Below are positions 58,535 to 64,000 of a stretch of 64,000 nucleotides of DNA, piece by piece. Every line of letters begins with the position of its first letter. Position 1 is the first letter of the stretch. The notes under the pieces are model-generated. The model saw only the letters and a program-made list of their open reading frames with translations. It was not told the DNA's origin and made no database searches. The position numbers and the translations under genes are program-made. Source of the stretch: Blastocystis sp. Blastoise (taxonomy: Eukaryota; Sar; Bigyra; Opalinata; Blastocystidae); contig JBBPEB010000004.1 in the NCBI GenBank assembly GCA_039096225.1, forward strand, positions 778,001 to 842,000, given 5' to 3'.

Positions 58535-59107
58535 CTTTTATCTGATTATATAAATTGTAGACTATATAATTAATAAAATAATTTTTTTATGATGTATTTT
58601 CATTTGTTCCAAAAATCGAGGGAATTCTAATTTTATGAATGGCTTTTTGTTTTGGTGAAATTAATCTGCTTTATATACTTTATATTAAAAGGTATACGTA
58701 TTGAATATATTATAAATAATGCTAAAATGAACTATATCTTAAAAAACTACATTCATTAGTGATTCGGATGGACGAACTTTATTTTTTGATATTGTTTTAG
58801 TAAATTGTTATTTGGAATAATGAGTAGTGACCATGAGGAGTATTTCCCTTGATATATTATTTTACAAATAAAAGACACATGTGATTTAAAAAAGTATGAA
58901 CGGTATTTTGCGTTGGTTAGAATGATCTTATGCTAGAATCGGTTGTTGTTATTAGCATTATCAAGCTTAAACAATGCCAAACTAACAAATAATATAAAAC
59001 TTAAAACATTTGGAAACTTCTAGAAAATTGAACATGTAGCTGTTTAAAATAAATGACATATAAAACAGAGAGTAAAATCGTTCATTATAATAATTAAATA
59101 GTTTAGA
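58535..59107. promoter_or_regulatory. Upstream region of the CDV3-like gene
   Basis: Sits between the start of the CDV3-like gene and the 3' end of the GRAM-VASt gene, both on minus. It lacks microsatellites. A perfect GAA-N2-TTC-N2-GAA string at 59013-59025 matches a heat-shock element but is expected by chance about once in this much AT-rich DNA. Confidence 0.35.
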
Positions 59108-62100
59108 TTACATAGAAAATACTTTAATACATAAAATAGTTAAGATAATCAATACTGTTCCTAATAAGAGAAGTATTTCAATATGATAATGTTTATTCTG
59201 GGATTCAATAGTAACCTCAGTCTGTGATAATCTTATGAGAATATCATCTAATGTTCTTACAGGAATTTTATCTATAAAAAATATATATTCTATAAATTTT
59301 ACGAGTTATATTATTATAAATAATAAAATGAATAATGATATGTAATAATGATATAAATAATAATATAAATAATAATATAAATAATAATAATATTAATAAA
59401 ATATATGTAAATATTATGAAATAATTATATATTTACAGTTATCATGTAAAGGTATTGAAAGTGAAGAATATATATCTCTACATTTCGTGAGCCATTTCTG
59501 ACATATATCCTTCACTTCATTTTCTATTGTCTTTTCTATCTATATAAATAATAATAAAATTGAAAATAAAATAGTCATAAAAATTATATATATATATATG
59601 TCATAAAAATAATACTTTATTCGAAAGTAGAACTTGTTTTAACCAATGAACATGAGTAAATATAGTTATATCCAATTGACTATGATAAATCAATATTATA
59701 ATTATAATTATTTTATAAATACTCATGATGATCTTCTAGTATCCATAAAGTTAGAACGTGAAATGAAGTTGAATATATAAATCCTTGTATACTATAATCA
59801 ATAAATAAACAAGCCGATTTATTTGTTTTCGATATGATATAATAATGTGATTGATGGACAGTAACTAGAATATAATATAATATAAGAATAATAAATATAC
59901 ATATAATAAATAATAAATAAATAATAAAAAATAAATATAATAAATTTTAAATAAATAATAAAACATAAATTAAAAAAAGCCCATAATAAACGTATATATA
60001 TATTTGTATTTAAATACCATTAAGTGTTTTACCAAGAATATAAAGTTGGTGATTAAATGTGATAGTTCGAGTATGAGAAAATGGAACTAATGAATAAATC
60101 TATAGAATATATATAATATATATAAAAACAAAACAAAGACATAAGAAATAAAATTATAATATATTATATATTGTATATATATATATTAATAAATAATACT
60201 CTAAAAGGAGACATAGAATCAGCAATAGACTGAAATTGGGAGAAGTCGTTTATAACTTCCCAAGGACCTATTTGTATATCTTTGTCACCTGCATCCAATA
60301 ATAATTGTATATAGAAATCAGAATTCTCAATAAATTTTGTAAAAAAATCAGAAACACTATATAATATAATATATATATATAGATTTAAAAGAATATTTTA
60401 TATACTTTGTTTGAAGAGAAGTTGACACAATTTTCAGCATAGAGTCACTTTCTCTGAATACATTTGTATACTATAAAAACAAGTGAATTATATATATATA
60501 TATAAGAATAAAACATATAATAATTATTAGATATCCATAATAATAATGAATACCCATTCTTCTGGTTCTTCTTCAATAGAAACACTGTTATTCACTGACT
60601 CTATAGATTCATGATCCTCATAAAAAGAGGGACTACTTAACGGATGTTCTTGATTGATTAGAGTTGTAATATCAAATTGTTTCTTTTCTATTGAATAGAA
60701 TATATAGAATAATATATAAAAGAATAATATTATTTATATACCAGAAATACAATTATACCATAATAACTTTAATAGTTCACAACAACGTGTACAGTGTTTG
60801 ATATTTGTAAATAATAATGATTTAGATCCAACTTTTATCTATATAAGAAATATATATACAATATAGTCTTTTAAAAGAAATAATAAGGTGACTTAGTATA
60901 TACAATAATAGTTCCTTTCTTATTATTTCCTTTTGTATCCACTTTAATTGTTTGAATATCTAACCAATGAATAAGTATATTTTCATGAGAATCTGATTCT
61001 TTCTTGGATACAAATGTAAAATAATCATTTGTTACTTCTATATATCCCTATATATAGAATAGAGAATATATTATTTTTTTATAATAATTATAAATAGGAA
61101 ATATAGATAGATATTACAAATATAGTAATATAATATACCATAATAATCTTATCATTGATCATATATCTACATAAAACTCTCATTAATACAATTTCTTGAT
61201 CAATTCCCCAACGAGATTTAAAACTATCGTCAAAACGAGAAGTAGATACTGAATCCATATCTGTATATCGATCCTATATATATATATATATATATAATTC
61301 TAAAAATAAGAATTATATAATAATTTTATACATATTAATAATTCTATATATATACATAATTCTTTAAGTACGAAATATATAATTATATATATATAAATAT
61401 GAATAATTCTACATATATATACATGTAAAATGACCCATCCTTCTTTTTCTTCAAGAGCCTCTTCACGTTTCTTATCTTCATTTGCTATAGAAACATATAT
61501 ATTAATAATACTTATTTTTTTTCAATTATAAATGTATATATAATTATATACATATACTATTCATGATGAATTCTAACTTCTTTGATGTCCTCCTTTTCTC
61601 GTCCTCATTTATTTCCTATGTATATAAATATATATATAATATAGATAGAAATATAAAAATATAATTATATACATCTTGTGCTTTTAAATTTGTATTTGAA
61701 TTCAAACTATTCAAATTTATGTTTACTATAAGAAAATATATTATATATGAAAATTAATATAGAAATTTTAGAAATTATATACATGAATTTTGTTGTAATA
61801 AAGACGATTTATTATTATTTTGATTGATATCATCATTATTATTCGAATTATAAATTGTGTCAGTATCTGTTGTATTTATATTTTTGGTCTTCTTCAAAGG
61901 ATATAAATAATGAGATAATTGAGTTACTTTCTTTCTCCATCCTTGTTTTGGAAGTTGATGATTCTTTGTTTGAGTTGATTTCTCTGTATTTATGTGATTT
62001 TCTGTTTGAGATTGTACAGAATTTATTGCATGCTCATTAGAAGATGTAGTAGTAGTAGAAGAAGAAGGAGTTATTATTGGTTGAGGAGTTACTATGATGT

Positions 62101-64000
62101 TTTTCTTTATAGGAAGAGGAGGAGGAGGAAGAGGTTTACCTTTTGAGATAAGAGGTGAACTTTGTATGTTTCTATTTGAGTTATTATTAAGTGTTTGTTC
62201 TTTAGATTGTTGAATAGTATTTCTATCCATATGTTCATTATCATTAGAAATCTGAGTAATTGGATCAATGGACATATCGTTTGAGTCATTTGTAATAGAA
62301 TAAAACTGGTCACTAGTTGTCTTATTTAATGATAAATTATGATGAAGAGAAGTTTCCTTATTATCTACTTGTATATCATGATTAGTTTCCTTATTATCTA
62401 CTTGTATATTCTGATTAGCTTCCTTATTATCTACTTGTATATTATGATTAGCTTCCTTATTATCTACTTGTATATTCTGATCAGCTTCCTTATTATTTAT
62501 TTGTATATTATGATTAGATTCCTTATTATTCTGTGTTATTTGTCTTTTATATGATGGTATAGAAGAAGAGAGAGACATAGTTTGTTGAGATATAAGAGGA
62601 TAAGGTGGAGTCATTAATAACGGAGAAGGAGATACTCTTTCTTCATCAATTGGTGTAGAAGGATTAAAAGCTGATTCCATATTCAATGATGCTGAAATAG
62701 GTTGTTTTTCTAGTAATTGAGATTGATGTATTTGTTGTTCATTGTATACTATAGTATCTTTATTTAGTAAAGGAATAGACATAATTGAATGTGTAGATAT
62801 ATTGTCAGTATCATTTAAATACGTATTCTTATTTATATCATCTCCAGAATGTTCAGAAACAGTTTGAAATAGTATTTCACCACCTTCTTGATCATGAATA
62901 TCTTTAGTATGTAGAAGTTGCTGAGAATCAATAGATATATTATTATATACTGTTTGTATAGATTGTTCAGTGTTCTTTAAGTTATATGAAGAAGCAGGTA
63001 TCATTTCTTTCAGTTGTTTATATTGATGTTGATTTTTAAATGATTTCTTTGAATTTATTATAAGTTCATGTTTTGTATCTTTTTTCTGATATGGAAAATG
63101 ATGTTTATATTTTCTTTGTAGTACTTGAGAGAATGAAGTAGTTTGTGAATTATGTCTTGGAATGGAATTATCATGAATATTTTTATTTTTTAATACTGAA
63201 GATATAGGATTAGAAGAAGATAAAGAAGAATAATTCGATATACATGAATTTATTATAGAAGAATCATTTTGTGAATCTAGAGTTTCAGATTTTTTAGTAG
63301 ATCCTTTTAAAAACTTTTTATTCGATATATTTTCATCATTTGGAGATAGTGTAGAAGTATGAAGAATATTTGATTGAATTGACGAATTATTCTGGTTATT
63401 TACTACTGTTGTATTATTTGATTGAATTGAAGAATTATTCTGTTTATTTACTACTGTTGTATTATTTGATTGAATAGAAGAATTATTCTGGTTATTTACT
63501 ACTGTTGTATTATTTGATTGAATTGAAGAATTATTCTGTTTATTTACTACTGTATTATTTGATTGAATTGAAGATACTGAATCTATTGCATCAGTAGTAT
63601 TTGATAAGGTTGTAGATATATTTTGTGTATTGTTTAATGTTTTATTTATTGATGGTTTAATATGTAGAGATGAAGAAGAAGAAGGAGGAGGAGGAGGATT
63701 ACGAGATTTTCCTTTGGAATTCTTTATATCAATTGATTCAAAACTTTTATGTTTGTTCTCTAAAACAGAAGAAAAAGATAAATTTTTCTTTTTTTCAGAA
63801 TGATTCAGTGAATATTTCGTTACATTCAGAGGGTTGATGGAATCATTTTCCTCAATATCATTATATGTATTCGTAAATATAGTTGATATTGATTTGTCAG
63901 GAGCCAAGTTCTTTGGCTCTTTCATTGTTTCTTTTTTTGATAATAAAGAATCATCTTTTAGTTTATAGAAAGGGTTATTTTGCAATTCATTCATTTCATC
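59108..64000 (-). CDS. GRAM-VASt-transmembrane protein, LAM/Aster type, 5' end off the window
   Basis: The N-terminal exon runs from the window edge to about 61780 and is Ser/Asn/Gln-rich with two minisatellites, a Pro-rich PPPPPSSSSS and a basic WRKKVTQLSHYLYPLKKTK. Exons then encode a GRAM-like domain at 61270-60740 (QEIVLMRVLCRYMINDKIIM, YIEVTNDYFTF, HENILIHWLDIQTIKV, SLLFTNIKHCTRCCELL). A VASt-like domain follows at 60360-59450 (VSDFFTKFIENSDFYIQLLL, DIQIGPWEV, SHTRTITFNHQL, YIISKTNKSACLF, THVHWLKQVLL, KTIENEVKDICQKWL). A C-terminal TM helix (EILLLLGTVLIILTILCIKV) ends at the TAA at 59108. This order matches Ysp/Lam and GRAMD1/Aster sterol transporters, anchored in the ER at membrane contact sites. 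An in-frame ATG lies at 63994, but the frame stays open to the window edge, so the start is unknown. Confidence 0.83.
62344..62526. repeat. 33-bp minisatellite encoding NKEANHNIQVD units
   Basis: Six tandem copies in the GRAM-VASt gene, minus coding strand. They encode an 11-residue unit NKEA/T-N/D-H/Q-N/D-IQVD with Ala/Thr/Ser and His/Gln variation. Confidence 0.9.
63372..63562. repeat. 45-48-bp minisatellite encoding QNNSSIQSNNT units
   Basis: Four tandem copies on the minus coding strand near the N-terminus of the GRAM-VASt protein encode the unit VVN(N/K)QNNSSIQSNNTT. One copy lacks a Thr codon. Confidence 0.9.

Noticed and set aside
59013-59025. Perfect heat-shock element GAA-N2-TTC-N2-GAA
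   Set aside because: With this base composition such a string is expected roughly once by chance in a 64-kb window, and it is about 480 bases from the nearest start.

Overview
The window comes from a microbial eukaryote with a very AT-rich genome. Genes are split by many short spliceosomal introns. Most introns start GTATAT and end ATATAG, and several are almost pure TA tracts. Exons carry long AAT runs read as polyasparagine. All nine gene models end in TAA or TAG, and TGA is never needed as a sense codon, so the standard code fits. The domain repertoire (BTB-like plus TLDc proteins, a membrane protein alternating Ig-like and cysteine modules, an ankyrin protein with a nucleotidyltransferase-like head) reminds me of opalinate stramenopiles such as Blastocystis relatives. 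The composition also resembles anaerobic chytrids and some amoebae, so I leave the taxon open.

Layout, left to right. (1) 243-14057 (+): one gene of about thirty exons for a very large multi-PHD chromatin protein with a Tudor-like segment and a C-terminal PHD finger. (2) 14873-15587 (-): a small type I membrane protein with one EGF-like module. It shares a divergent promoter with (3) 16459-18186 (+): a BTB-like/TLDc protein. (4) 18738-26719 (+): a secreted-type I membrane protein of 2,414 residues with discoidin-like domains and four alternating Ig-like/cysteine modules. A long convergent gap of 2.3 kb follows. (5) 29032-36661 (-): an ankyrin protein with an N-terminal polymerase-beta-like nucleotidyltransferase motif. 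(6) 37253-37325 (-): tRNA-Thr(AGU). (7) 38177-40143 (-): a second BTB-like/coiled-coil/TLDc protein, divergent from (8) 40866-56996 (+): a giant dynein/midasin-related AAA+ protein of about 5,300 residues with a degenerate vWA domain and a glutamine-amidotransferase-like tail. (9) 57270-58534 (-): a small charged protein, possibly CDV3-like. (10) 59108-64000 (-, 5' end beyond the window): a GRAM-VASt-transmembrane protein of the LAM/Aster sterol-transport type.

The genes do not form an operon-like pathway. They look like ordinary nuclear genes for chromatin, cell surface, stress or oxidation resistance, ribosome-biogenesis-like AAA+ activity and lipid transfer at contact sites. The strongest leads for a second look are the AAA+/vWA/amidotransferase-like giant, including a reading-frame slip inside its ATA repeat, the ankyrin-nucleotidyltransferase, and the strand orientation of the trinucleotide repeats in exons versus introns. 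I read splice sites by eye and checked them by reading frame. Boundaries in the two largest spliced genes are approximate.
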